This document shows, one piece after another, positions 39,002-46,891 of a stretch of 64,000 nt of DNA. The position numbers and the translations under genes were made by a program. A model generated the notes under the pieces. The model did no database searches. It saw only the letters and a list, made by a program, of their open reading frames with translations, and had not been told where the DNA came from. The stretch is taken from the NCBI GenBank assembly GCA_019241645.1, contig JAFAWQ010000047.1, forward strand, positions 20,806-84,805, given 5' to 3'. Numbering within the stretch: position 1 is the first letter of the stretch; each line of letters begins with the position of its first letter. The DNA comes from Alphaproteobacteria bacterium (GTDB lineage Bacteria; Pseudomonadota; Alphaproteobacteria; Micropepsales; Micropepsaceae).

Positions 39002-40168
39002 CTACGCGGCGTGTTGCGGCACGCCGCCCAACCAGGTGTGTATTACTTCGAGGTCTTTCGTCAGCGCGACGAGATCGGCGCGGGCGCCGGGCGCGATGAC
39101 GCCGCGCTCCTGGCCGAGGCCGAGAAAGCGCGCCGGGGTGCGCGATGCCGCGACCAGCGCCTGCTCCAGCGGGATGTTCGCCAGCTGCACGGCATTGCGC
39201 ACCGCTGACGCCATGTCGAGATGCGCGCCGGCCAGCGTCCCGTCTTCGCTCACAAGCCGGCCGTTGCGCCGGGCGATCCTGGTGCCCGGCAACTCGAACG
39301 CGTCGATATCCGCGCCGACGGTTGGCATGGCGTCCGTCACCAGCGCGATACGCGCCGCGCCTTTTGCGGCGAACGCGGCGCGCACGGAAACAGGATCGAC
39401 ATGAAATCCATCCACAATGAGTCCGGCCGTCAGTCGCCCATCTGCAAAGGTTGTTCCCACCGGTCCCGGTGCGCGGCTGCCAAACGGCGGCATGGCGTTG
39501 AACAGATGCGTCACGCCCGAAAGCCCTTCCTCGATGGCATTCTGCAACACGCTCGCGCTGGCCTCGGTATGACCGGCGCAGACGCGAATGCCGCACGAAG
39601 CGAGTTCGCGAATGAAGCCCGGCGGCACGCATTCCGGGGCCAGCGTTACAATCGAGCGGCCGATTTCCCCCAGCGGCGCGAGCCAGGCGATGTCGTTCAT
39701 CTGGGCACGCGCAACATTCTCCTTCCGGTGGATGCCGGCGCGGACGGGGTTGATGAAAGGCCCTTCGACATGCAGTCCCAATACACCATCGCTTCCCGTG
39801 CACGCCCTGGCGGCGGCGATGGCGGCGAGCGTTTTATCGCGGCTGTCGGTAATGAAGGTCGGCAGCAGGCCTGTCGTGCCAAAGCGGCGATGGACCCGCG
39901 CGATCTCCCGCATGGTTTCCGCCGTGGGCCTATCGTTCAGCAGGATGCCACCACCGCCGTTCACCTGCAGGTCGATAAATCCAGCCGTCACAAAGCCGCC
40001 GTCAGGCACTTGGTGCCGCTCGACCGCTTCCGGTATTTCGTGCCAAGCCGAGACGGCGCGGACACATCCGGCCTCGATCAGCACGGCCGCTTTGTCGCGC
40101 CAGCCCTGGCCGTCGAAGAGACGTTCGGCGAGAATGGCGTGCGGGGCGTTGTGGTCAGGAGGCATCAT
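39002..40168 (-). CDS. nagA: N-acetylglucosamine-6-phosphate deacetylase
   Basis: 388 residues. FIDLQVNGGGGILLND, GLHVEGPFINP, CAGHTEASA, THLFNAMPPFGSR, IVDGFHVDP and the catalytic region LVTDAMP are all family signatures. The enzyme deacetylates GlcNAc-6-P to GlcN-6-P. It stands divergent from murQ and nagB-II, and its stop abuts the polysaccharide synthase stop. The locus gives a full route from MurNAc-6-P to fructose-6-P. The N-terminal DGQGWRDKAAVL is normal. Confidence 0.93.
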   Translation of the reverse strand: MMPPDHNAPHAILAERLFDGQGWRDKAAVLIEAGCVRAVSAWHEIPEAVERHQVPDGGFVTAGFIDLQVNGGGGILLNDRPTAETMREIARVHRRFGTTGLLPTFITDSRDKTLAAIAAARACTGSDGVLGLHVEGPFINPVRAGIHRKENVARAQMNDIAWLAPLGEIGRSIVTLAPECVPPGFIRELASCGIRVCAGHTEASASVLQNAIEEGLSGVTHLFNAMPPFGSRAPGPVGTTFADGRLTAGLIVDGFHVDPVSVRAAFAAKGAARIALVTDAMPTVGADIDAFELPGTRIARRNGRLVSEDGTLAGAHLDMASAVRNAVQLANIPLEQALVAASRTPARFLGLGQERGVIAPGARADLVALTKDLEVIHTWLGGVPQHAA

Positions 40169-40220
40169 ATCACGACCGGGATCGGATCAGCCTAGCCGGA
40201 GCATTAGCGATGGGCGAGCG

Positions 40221-41144
40221 ATGAAACCAACGCCTTGCGAAGAAAGTCAGTTATCCACCGAACAGATCGATCGCAGGCACGGCGATCTGGACTCATTGTC
40301 CACCGCCGACATGCTCGATGCCATGTATGAGGGGCAACGCATGGCGGTTGCGGCGGTGAAACCTGCTTTGCCGCAGATCGCAGGCGCCGTCGAAGCGGCG
40401 GCGGCCGTTCTGCGGCATGGCGGGCGGCTGATTTACGTGGGCGCGGGAACCTCGGCGCGCATCGGCGTGCAGGATGGCGCCGAACTGACGCCGACGTTCG
40501 ACTGGCCATCGGAACGGTTGGCGTTCCTGATTGCCGGAGGGCTCGACGCACTCTCCCGCAGCATTGAGGGCGCCGAGGACAGCAAAGACGATGGCGTCCG
40601 CGCCGTCACGGCGGCTCGTGTCGGCCCGCAAGACGTCGTTATTGCCGTCGCCGCCAGTGGCACGACGCCCTTCACCGTCGCTGCATTGGGCGCCGCCCGC
40701 GAAGCCGGCGCCATGACGGTCGCCATCGCCAGTAATGCTGGTTCGGCGATGTTGCATGAAGCCGGGCATCGAATCCTTGTGGAAACGGGCGAAGAAATAG
40801 TTGCCGGTTCGACCCGCATGAAGGCTGGCACGGCGCAGAAGATCGTGCTCAACCTTTTCTCTACGGCGCTGATGGTGAAGCTTGGCCGCGTCTATCGCGG
40901 ATTGATGGTGGATATGCGAACCACCAACGCCAAGCTCCACCGCCGCGCGAAAGCCATCCTGCGCGAACTCACCGGCTGCAGCGAAGCGGACGCCGCAAAT
41001 TATCTGGCGCAAGCGCGCGGAAACCTGAAATTGGCGATCCTTCTCGGCCACGGTGCGTCGCTGCAAACGGCATCGTCGGCGCTGGACCGGCACGCCGGCA
41101 ATCTGCATCTGGCATTGCAAGACCTCGGGTACAGCGATGCATGA
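40221..41144 (+). CDS. murQ: N-acetylmuramic acid 6-phosphate etherase
   Basis: 307 residues from ATG 40221; a longer open frame upstream is only the antisense of nagA. The SIS-fold etherase shows YVGAGTSARIGVQDGAELTPTF, GAEDSKDDG, VAASGTTPFTVAAL and ETGEEIVAGSTRMKAGTAQK. It splits the lactyl ether of MurNAc-6-P to give GlcNAc-6-P, which NagA then uses. It overlaps the next gene by 8 bases, showing an operon. Confidence 0.93.
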   Translation: MKPTPCEESQLSTEQIDRRHGDLDSLSTADMLDAMYEGQRMAVAAVKPALPQIAGAVEAAAAVLRHGGRLIYVGAGTSARIGVQDGAELTPTFDWPSERLAFLIAGGLDALSRSIEGAEDSKDDGVRAVTAARVGPQDVVIAVAASGTTPFTVAALGAAREAGAMTVAIASNAGSAMLHEAGHRILVETGEEIVAGSTRMKAGTAQKIVLNLFSTALMVKLGRVYRGLMVDMRTTNAKLHRRAKAILRELTGCSEADAANYLAQARGNLKLAILLGHGASLQTASSALDRHAGNLHLALQDLGYSDA

Positions 41145-42153
41145 ACCGAGCGCGATGGCGCGCGAGATTGCGGAGATACCCGCAGCGGCTGAGCGATTCA
41201 TGCGCTCGCGCGGCATAATCGCCGAGGTTGCTGCGAAAGTTGCCGCCTATCAACCAGGCCTCGTGATCTTCTGTGGACGCGGCAGCTCCGGCCATGCCGG
41301 CGTGTATCTGCGCTATGTCGTGGAGACAAGGCTGGGGCTGATGACCTCTGCCGCCGCGCCATCGCTGGCAACGATCTATGACGCGCAACCCAACATGGCA
41401 GACGCATTGTTCGTGACGGTCTCGCAATCCGGCCGCAGCCCTGATCTTGTCGCGGCGACGGAAATGGCCCGCAAGCAAGGCGCACTCACGCTCGCCATCG
41501 TCAACGATGTGGCGTCTCCCGTCGCTCTGGCATCGGAGCTCGTACTTCCCATCGAAGCCGGACCGGAGCGCGCGGTCGCTGCCACCAAGACTGTGGCGCT
41601 GTCGATGCTGGCCGGCGCCCGGCTCGTAGCTGCAATCGCGCGCGACGACGGTCTCGCCACAGCGCTGGATGGGATGCCAGAGCGGTTTGCTGCGGTGATG
41701 AATGGCGATTGGTCCGCCTGGCAGAACGCACTTGCCTCGGCGCCGGTCGGTTTCGCGGCAGGCCGCGGCTATGCCTTCGGGCCTGCGCGTGAGATCGCGC
41801 TGAAGCTCATGGAGACATTGCGTATTCCGGCGCTCGGCTTCAGCACCGCGGAACTTCGGCACGGCCCGCGCGCGGCCCTCGGGCCTTCAACGCCTGTCCT
41901 CATCCTGAGGCAGAACGATGGTACCGCGGCGGGTGCGGATGTATTGGCGGACGATTTGCGCGCGGATGGCATTCCGGTTTTCGTCGCCGGCGGTACACGA
42001 AGCGATCTGCCGTGGATCGGCGATCGAGATCCGATTTGCGATCCCATCGCCATGCTGCTGCCGGCTTACAAGGCGCTGGAAGGGGCGGCACGGGCCCGCG
42101 GCTTCGATCCCGACCATCCGCCACATCTCAGCAAAGTGACGCGTACGCTTTAG
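41137..42153 (+). CDS. SIS-domain glucosamine-6-phosphate deaminase (NagB-II/AgaS type)
   Basis: 338 residues from ATG 41137, which overlaps the murQ stop (ATGCATGA). Two SIS domains: FCGRGSSGHAGVYLRY, VTVSQSGRSPDLVAA, ERAVAATKTVAL, then GRGYAFGPAREIALKLMET and ELRHGPRAAL. The lack of a GlmS glutaminase domain and the nag/mur context point to the NagB-II deaminase that makes fructose-6-P and ammonia. It is followed by a strong terminator. Confidence 0.85.
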   Translation: MHEPSAMAREIAEIPAAAERFMRSRGIIAEVAAKVAAYQPGLVIFCGRGSSGHAGVYLRYVVETRLGLMTSAAAPSLATIYDAQPNMADALFVTVSQSGRSPDLVAATEMARKQGALTLAIVNDVASPVALASELVLPIEAGPERAVAATKTVALSMLAGARLVAAIARDDGLATALDGMPERFAAVMNGDWSAWQNALASAPVGFAAGRGYAFGPAREIALKLMETLRIPALGFSTAELRHGPRAALGPSTPVLILRQNDGTAAGADVLADDLRADGIPVFVAGGTRSDLPWIGDRDPICDPIAMLLPAYKALEGAARARGFDPDHPPHLSKVTRTL

Positions 42154-42188
42154 CGGCCACATAAATAACAATCGTTGCGGGAAACGTC

Positions 42189-42218
42189 GGCGGAGCCGCG
42201 GACTCCGCCTCGTTTTTT
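42189..42218 (+). terminator. Rho-independent terminator of murQ-nagB-II
   Basis: A perfect 7-bp stem GGCGGAG / CTCCGCC with a 7-base loop is followed after 3 bases by six T. The T-run overlaps the stop codon of the convergent gene. It lies 36 bases after the NagB-II stop. Confidence 0.85.
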
Positions 42219-42594
42219 AGCAGTTGACAACCACGTCGAAGCGGAAATCGGCCGGCAACAACGTGACGGCGGTGAAGGTATTCACCCGCAGTGTTTTGTC
42301 GTCGAACCTGCTGACCATGATGTAGCCGGGTGCCACGGCCTTTCTCTCGCCGCGAATGGTCGCGTTGGCGGCGCACCGATTCACGTCTTGGCTGAACACG
42401 ACATGGTACACACCGGTGCTCTTGTGGCGGACGGTCGTGACATTGGCCTTGTGGCGAACCTGTCCATCGGCACCCACGACAGCGAACCCGCCGGTGAACG
42501 CCGCCTGCTCCTGTGCCACTGCGGTTTCGGTGACGGCAACGGTGAGTCCTGCCGCGGCGATGGCAGCAGCCGCGAAGCTTTTTCGAACTGACAT
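42217..42594 (-). CDS. Small secreted protein, unknown
   Basis: 125 residues from ATG 42594 with GAGGGAG 6 bases upstream. Signal peptide SFAAAAIAAAGLTVAVTETAVAQ. The mature part (GGFAVVGADGQVRHKANV, GVYHVVFSQDVNRCAANATI, DDKTLRVNTFT) has two cysteines, the second being the final residue, likely forming a disulfide. It resembles short beta-sandwich exported proteins. The reading frame above the chosen start lacks protein-like composition. Confidence 0.75.
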   Translation of the reverse strand: MSVRKSFAAAAIAAAGLTVAVTETAVAQEQAAFTGGFAVVGADGQVRHKANVTTVRHKSTGVYHVVFSQDVNRCAANATIRGERKAVAPGYIMVSRFDDKTLRVNTFTAVTLLPADFRFDVVVNC

Positions 42595-42854
42595 GTTGGT
42601 CTCCCTCTTTCTCACTTGCTGACGGCGGAGATTTGTGCCCACCGGAGCGTCGACAATGGGAACGGGAGTTGTGACCGGTTGTTGCCGCAGCCCCGGAAAA
42701 CTGGGTAACCGGGAGTTTCGCCGGCAGCGAAAAATTTCTGAAAACCATGCCATTTGCCGCGAGCTATCACCGGCAAGTATCATCGACGCGTGCGGTTCAT
42801 CTGCCAGACTGCGGCACTGCAGGCGTTTGACGTCCATTCTTGCGGATCGATCTG

Positions 42855-42886
42855 AAAAGGGCGGAAGCTTTCGCTCCCGCCCTTTT
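42855..42886. terminator. Bidirectional hairpin terminator
   Basis: AAAA, then stem GGGCGGAAGC, loop TTTC, stem GCTCCCGCCC (one mismatch), then TTTT. It reads as a terminator on both strands. It lies 22 bases beyond the stop of the 86-residue minus-strand gene, its most likely user. Confidence 0.7.
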
Positions 42887-42907
42887 CATTGCGGAAATAA
42901 TGACGCG

Positions 42908-43168
42908 CTAGAAGCGGATCCAAACGCCGTTGCGCCAGTAGCCGCGACCCGTGTGCTCGCGCCAAACGTATTTCTCGTGCGCGGCCCAGCGCCAGTTGTT
43001 GGGATGGACCACGACGCCGAATTCCGGCTTGTAGGCATAGGCGCGTTTGACGTGCCAGCACTCGCCGTGGCCGTTGCACACAATCGCGGCCGATGCTGTC
43101 GTGGCCGTCACAGCCAAAGCACCAGCGCCCAATGCTGCAGCCGCGATCAATTTTGTCAGATTTCTCAT
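42908..43168 (-). CDS. Small secreted protein with GYWRNGVWIRF ending
   Basis: 86 residues. Signal peptide (LIAAAALGAGALAVTATTASA), then CNGHGECWHVKRAYAY, VVVHPNNWRWA and REHTGRGYWRNGVWIRF. This Trp-rich pattern with a C-x5-C pair is widespread in small exported proteins of Rhizobiales and relatives. Function unknown. A consensus EcfG-type promoter (43211-43236) lies just upstream and a terminator follows, so it is a monocistronic, probably stress-induced gene. Confidence 0.85.
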   Translation of the reverse strand: MRNLTKLIAAAALGAGALAVTATTASAAIVCNGHGECWHVKRAYAYKPEFGVVVHPNNWRWAAHEKYVWREHTGRGYWRNGVWIRF

Positions 43169-43210
43169 TCTAAGCTCTCCGTTGCTATGTGGCCGGCCCT
43201 CTAGGCGGTG

Positions 43211-43236
43211 AACGAGTTAGCGCCGCAACCGGTTCC
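43211..43236 (-). promoter_or_regulatory. EcfG-type general-stress promoter of the 86-residue secreted protein
   Basis: On the minus strand GGAAC is followed after 17 bases by CGTT, with the -10 element 43 bases upstream of the ATG at 43168. Exact match to the alphaproteobacterial EcfG consensus. Confidence 0.7.
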
Positions 43237-43296
43237 GGAAAGCTAACCTGGGATAAGGTAAAAAAAGAATTCCTCCCCGTTTCTAATTATCTGAAA

Positions 43297-43316
43297 GGTA
43301 ACGAGCGCCCGTTACC
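43297..43316. repeat. Inverted repeat GGTAACG-N6-CGTTACC
   Basis: A perfect 7-bp inverted repeat with a 6-base spacer lies in the AT-richer gap between divergent genes, 86 bases before the ATG at 43402. It could be an operator for the plus-strand secreted-protein genes. There is no T-run, so a terminator is unlikely. Confidence 0.45.
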
Positions 43317-43401
43317 GTGCACTTCACTGCATCCGCAGTCCGAAATGGAACTCGTGCAAAACGCGCGGCAGAATTTGGCCGAAATAAGGCGAGGGCGGGC
43401 G

Positions 43402-43680
43402 ATGAAAAAGGTGGTGCTTTGGACGGCAGTCATCCTGCTGGCTTCGGTGGGCACGACGAATGCCCAGGAATTGGCGGCCTATCAGCCCAACGCCTGTCAG
43501 AAGCTGGCGGCGGGCCAGGCAGCGTCGAACGATCGCGCGACGCTATATACCCGCGCTGCCTGCGTTGCTGCCCGCGCGGCCGTCGCCGCACCGGGTAATG
43601 GCCCGCTGAGCCGGGAGGAACTCCTCAGCATCCTGGTGCTGATGAGTTTGCAGCAGGCCAAATCCTCGCACGCTTCCTGA
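43402..43680 (+). CDS. Small secreted protein, unknown
   Basis: 92 residues from ATG 43402 (KKVVLWTAVILLASVGTTNAQ signal). A longer in-frame start upstream would bury this signal. The mature part is short and helical (YQPNACQKLAAGQAASNDRA, AACVAARAAVAAP, REELLSILVLMSLQQ) with two cysteines. No family recognised. It is followed after 17 bases by the 475-residue secreted protein on the same strand. Confidence 0.6.
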   Translation: MKKVVLWTAVILLASVGTTNAQELAAYQPNACQKLAAGQAASNDRATLYTRAACVAARAAVAAPGNGPLSREELLSILVLMSLQQAKSSHAS

Positions 43681-43697
43681 CCGGGTGAATTACGCCG

Positions 43698-45125
43698 ATG
43701 AACGGCTGGATCGGTTTCGCGGCGCTTGCCGCGCTTGTCAGCCTCGCGCCGGCCGGCGGCATTCCGGCAGCCGCTGACGCGCTGTCGGTCCCCACTCGCG
43801 GCAATGCCTACTGGCTTTATGACCGGCAAGCCGGATGTTACGTGTTCCATTCCGATCCGCACGCGGCCGATGCTGTTTCCTGGTACGGCGCCTGCGTCGA
43901 TCGCCGGGCGAACGGTTTGGGAACCGCGGTGTTCAGCAGCCACGGGCACTTCGTCGGCACGCTCTCGGCCAAATACGTCGAAGGTGTGCCCGCCGCTCCA
44001 GTGAGCGCCAATTGGGCCGATGCCGGGCGAAGCGAAGCATTGCCCGTTGCGATGCCAGCGGCGATAACAAAACCAGCGGGTCAAGCACTGTCGGCCGCCA
44101 GCCCTGTGCCTTCGACGCCGAGGATCCCAGCCTGGCTGCAGGACGCCTCCGGACGCAACCTCATGGCGGTGGACGGAACCCGTTTCGCGTTGATGGTTTC
44201 ATCGCGGCAGTTGGCGCTCGACATCGCGACTCCCAATACGTTGCCCCAGAAAACCATCTTCACGTTCGTGAACGCGAGCCAGGGCACGGTATCGAATGGC
44301 GACGACGGCACGCACGTTACCGGCACGTTCCGCCTGACAGACGCTGCACTCGAAATCGCCTACGAGGACGGACGCACGGAAAAACTCGCGCGGAAGGGCG
44401 ATGGCAGCGGCGTCGTCCTGACCACCGTTTTCGCCTCGGGCTCTCCCGTGTGCGTGATCTGGTATCCGGAAGGGCACGGGTTCACCACGGCGGAGCGTCA
44501 GGCGGCCGTGGCGGCCTATGCCGTGCGTCTGGGCATCGGGAGTTCCGGTGCTGGAACGATAGCCTCGTGTACGGATGGCGGGATCGAAGCCGAAGTCGCG
44601 CCGCCGTCAGCCGAACCGGACAAGCCCGGCGCGCGCCCGCATCGCTCGGCCAAGGCAAAAACCGCTCTCGCTGACGGGGATGCACGCGACGCAACGATCT
44701 TCGTGCGCAACGCGGACGTGCATCTCATCGATCCGCCCTTCGCGCCGGCAGTGGAAACGCAGGAGCCCGGCGTTTGGCGAGTCGCGAGCCATCCCGCTCT
44801 GGCGACGCCGGCACAACCATCGGAATGCCTCAGCGTGGCAACGGAAGGGGCGAGCTGGGGATTTCGCAACCGCTGCGGTTTCGCCGTGAGCTTTGCCTAT
44901 TGCCTGAACGATCCAGCGAGCGATCCACTCTCCTGCAGCGCCGGAACCACCGCCGGCAGCGTCGCGCCGAATACCTTCGGACCGCTCTTCGCGCAGAAGA
45001 ACCTCAACGATTCCGAGCATGATTTCCGCTGGATCGCCTGCGATGCCGGCAATGGCGCCGTCACCCCCAAACTGGTGCGCGCCGATCCGCCGGCCGGCCA
45101 ATGCCTCAAGACAAAAACTTCGTGA
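43698..45125 (+). CDS. Large secreted cysteine-containing protein, unknown
   Basis: 475 residues with a signal peptide (GFAALAALVSLAPAGG). The N-terminal module (CYVFHSDPHAADAVSWYGAC, GLGTAVFSSHGHFVGTL) is reminiscent of MORN-like repeats. The middle is Ala/Pro-rich and ends in a basic patch (RPHRSAKAKT). The C-terminal module has paired cysteines (SECLSVATEG, FRNRCGFAVSFAYCLND, LSCSAGTTAGSV, WIACDAG, GQC), as in small disulfide-rich domains of exported proteins. Function unknown. Confidence 0.7.
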   Translation: MNGWIGFAALAALVSLAPAGGIPAAADALSVPTRGNAYWLYDRQAGCYVFHSDPHAADAVSWYGACVDRRANGLGTAVFSSHGHFVGTLSAKYVEGVPAAPVSANWADAGRSEALPVAMPAAITKPAGQALSAASPVPSTPRIPAWLQDASGRNLMAVDGTRFALMVSSRQLALDIATPNTLPQKTIFTFVNASQGTVSNGDDGTHVTGTFRLTDAALEIAYEDGRTEKLARKGDGSGVVLTTVFASGSPVCVIWYPEGHGFTTAERQAAVAAYAVRLGIGSSGAGTIASCTDGGIEAEVAPPSAEPDKPGARPHRSAKAKTALADGDARDATIFVRNADVHLIDPPFAPAVETQEPGVWRVASHPALATPAQPSECLSVATEGASWGFRNRCGFAVSFAYCLNDPASDPLSCSAGTTAGSVAPNTFGPLFAQKNLNDSEHDFRWIACDAGNGAVTPKLVRADPPAGQCLKTKTS

Positions 45126-45151
45126 GCCAAGCGGCTGAAAGGATTGTGCGC

Positions 45152-45688
45152 ATGCGTGGGTGGCAAATCGGCATTGGTATTCTCGCATTATGCTGTGCCG
45201 CCGATGCAGCGCTTGCCGGCAGCGCTTGTGTGCAGCGCCGCGAGGTGGCCGCGCTCAAAGTCGCGGCTCTGCAGCAAAAGCTGGTGGTCGCGGCGCTCTC
45301 CTGTCACGCCGTGCCGCGCTACAACGCCTTCGTCATTTCCTATCGCCGCGATTTGCAGAAATCGGACAATGCGCTGAAGGCGTTCTTCATCCGCAGGGGC
45401 GGGATTTCCGAATATCACGCATTCAAGACAAAGCTCGCGAACAACTCGTCGCTGACCAGCATCGGGGACATGACCACCTATTGCCAGGACGCTTTTGCGG
45501 CCTTCGACGTCGCGCTGGCAGCGGACCACCGGAGCTTGCGCGAATTCGCCCTGACGCAGAACGCGTCCTTGGATATCGCTTATCTGGATTGTCAGGACGA
45601 GGTGGTTGTGGCTTCGCGCGCAGAGAAACGGGCGTTGCGAAAGGCACGCCGGATGCTGGCACGAGCTTCGGCGGCGGGCGAACCCTAG
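45152..45688 (+). CDS. Secreted helical protein, unknown
   Basis: 178 residues from ATG 45152 with AGGA 8 bases upstream; the frame further upstream overlaps the preceding gene. Signal peptide IGIGILALCCAADAALAGS. The mature protein is helical with four spaced cysteines (SACVQRREV, LSCHAVPRYNAFV, TTYCQDAFAAFD, LDCQDEVV). It resembles small alphaproteobacterial exported proteins with a YRRDLQKS segment. Probably cotranscribed with the two genes before it, then a hairpin follows. Confidence 0.65.
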   Translation: MRGWQIGIGILALCCAADAALAGSACVQRREVAALKVAALQQKLVVAALSCHAVPRYNAFVISYRRDLQKSDNALKAFFIRRGGISEYHAFKTKLANNSSLTSIGDMTTYCQDAFAAFDVALAADHRSLREFALTQNASLDIAYLDCQDEVVVASRAEKRALRKARRMLARASAAGEP

Positions 45689-45739
45689 AACCTCCGTCGG
45701 GGGCCGCTCGCTTCTGCGCACGGAGCGGGTTCGGTCTGA

Positions 45740-45780
45740 TGAGACGCCGTCGCGAACCCTCGCGGCGGCGCCTCATTGTT
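45740..45780 (+). terminator. Probable terminator between convergent units
   Basis: A 16-bp stem (TGAGACGCCGTCGCGA against TCGCGGCGGCGCCTCA, with one mismatch and one wobble pair) has the loop ACCC and is followed by TTGTT. It separates the secreted-protein operon from the convergent immunity gene. The T-run is poor. Confidence 0.5.
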
Positions 45781-45798
45781 GACGATTTGAACTGCGGG

Positions 45799-46170
45799 CT
45801 AGTGGATGGCGTCGAAGGTAACCTCGAATCCAAATTCGCTGACAAATGGCGATTTGCCGAGCGCTTCGCGGTAGTCAGGCATCAAAAGCGCTCCCCGTGC
45901 GAACTTATCAAAAAACTCAGCGACTGGCTCTTTTGGAACGTTATAGCAATCTAGGCGAATGGTGACCTTCTTTCCTTTGCTCTCGGGAAATTTTTGGACA
46001 ACTTGGCCATCGAGTGCTGCATCAAGACACTCATATAGTCGGTCTTGTATGCGTCTGAGGTTTGCCTGAAGCGAGCTATGCCAAGGGCCCTGCTCGACAA
46101 GCACTAGCTTCCATTCGTCGGGCGAATCTCCCCGCGCTACAAAGTCCACTACAATCGTGCCTTCGGTCAT
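45799..46170 (-). CDS. Probable immunity protein (DUF6572-like)
   Basis: 123 residues, cytoplasmic, no signal peptide. The pattern VVDFVARGDSPDEWKLVLV, LQANLRRIQDRLYECLDAAL and KFPESKGKKVTIRLD resembles DUF6572-type proteins often found after polymorphic toxins. It starts 11 bases after the toxin stop, on the same strand. Base use is AT-richer than surrounding genes, as for the toxin C-terminus, suggesting joint transfer. The immunity role is inferred from position and resemblance. Confidence 0.65.
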   Translation of the reverse strand: MTEGTIVVDFVARGDSPDEWKLVLVEQGPWHSSLQANLRRIQDRLYECLDAALDGQVVQKFPESKGKKVTIRLDCYNVPKEPVAEFFDKFARGALLMPDYREALGKSPFVSEFGFEVTFDAIH

Positions 46171-46181
46171 CTAGTTCAACG

Positions 46182-46880
46182 CTAACATGTGCGATCGACC
46201 AGACAAGAAGTCATAGTGGTGGGCTTTCCTGGTTCAAGTCCTGCCTTGGCTGCGTTTTGGCCGATCGGCGTTACTTCCCTTCCCGCCTTAATGTCATCGT
46301 GCAACTTCTGCTGCCCCTTCGATAGCTGAGCATTCCCTGTTTTGGTTTCAACGATAGCTTTATCCTTCGTGACGAAGTCCGCTCTCGTTCGCGTTTGATC
46401 GCTGGTTCTAAAGCTAACTTCTTTACCTGCTACTTTGTCCCCAAGTTTAGCCTCGGTGGCAGCTTGCCCAGCGCGCCCTTGCGCTGCGTTTGCTGACATT
46501 CGCTCGGCTTTTGTCAGTGGGGCAAGACCCTTCGCACCAACGCCACCCCCAGCTGCAATTGCTCCAGCCGTAGTAGCGCCTGCCCCGCCTTCGACCGCCG
46601 CGATAACTCCAATTGCACCCGCCGTCGCTATCGCGCCCACAATAGCCAAACCAGCCTGTTCTTGGGGTGACATCTGCGATACAGCGTTCGCGTATATGTC
46701 GAATGTATAATCATCCATTTCGCCGCGTGGATCTGTTCTATCCACCGGATCGTTGCCGACATAGGTGTAGAGATTGAGATCCGGGCCGTAGCCGACCGGA
46801 TCGGTTTGAAGAAACCTGGCTTGCGCCGAGACACTGGCGAACAAAAGAGCCGCCGCTGCCGAAACGATAATTCTCCTCAT
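46182..46880 (-). CDS. Short secreted RHS-core protein with PD-(D/E)XK-like toxin domain
   Basis: 232 residues from ATG 46880, with AAGGGGG 6 bases upstream. Signal peptide (1-22, SAAAALLFASVSAQA) is followed at once by a single RHS-associated core motif (24-53: RFLQTDPVGYGPDLNLYTY, NDPVDRTDPRG). A Gly/Ala-rich hydrophobic stretch (77-118) leads to the C-terminal domain with Glu143, Asp168 (RADFV), Glu178-x-Lys180 (IVETKTG) and Gln190, the order of a PD-(D/E)XK nuclease. There are no YD repeats, so it is a miniature RHS carrier rather than a normal 1,000-plus-residue protein. In the present sequence it is also reachable by in-frame read-through from the frameshifted upstream gene. Confidence 0.75.
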   Translation of the reverse strand: MRRIIVSAAAALLFASVSAQARFLQTDPVGYGPDLNLYTYVGNDPVDRTDPRGEMDDYTFDIYANAVSQMSPQEQAGLAIVGAIATAGAIGVIAAVEGGAGATTAGAIAAGGGVGAKGLAPLTKAERMSANAAQGRAGQAATEAKLGDKVAGKEVSFRTSDQTRTRADFVTKDKAIVETKTGNAQLSKGQQKLHDDIKAGREVTPIGQNAAKAGLEPGKPTTMTSCLVDRTC

Positions 46881-46891
46881 AGCTACCCCCT

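Noticed and set aside
39588..40220. N-terminal extension of murQ
   Set aside because: The extension is antisense to nagA and lacks protein-like composition; ATG 40221 gives the normal MurQ length.
42659..42685. GGAAC at 42661 as another EcfG site
   Set aside because: No CGTT at 16-17 bases and wrong orientation relative to the nearest gene.
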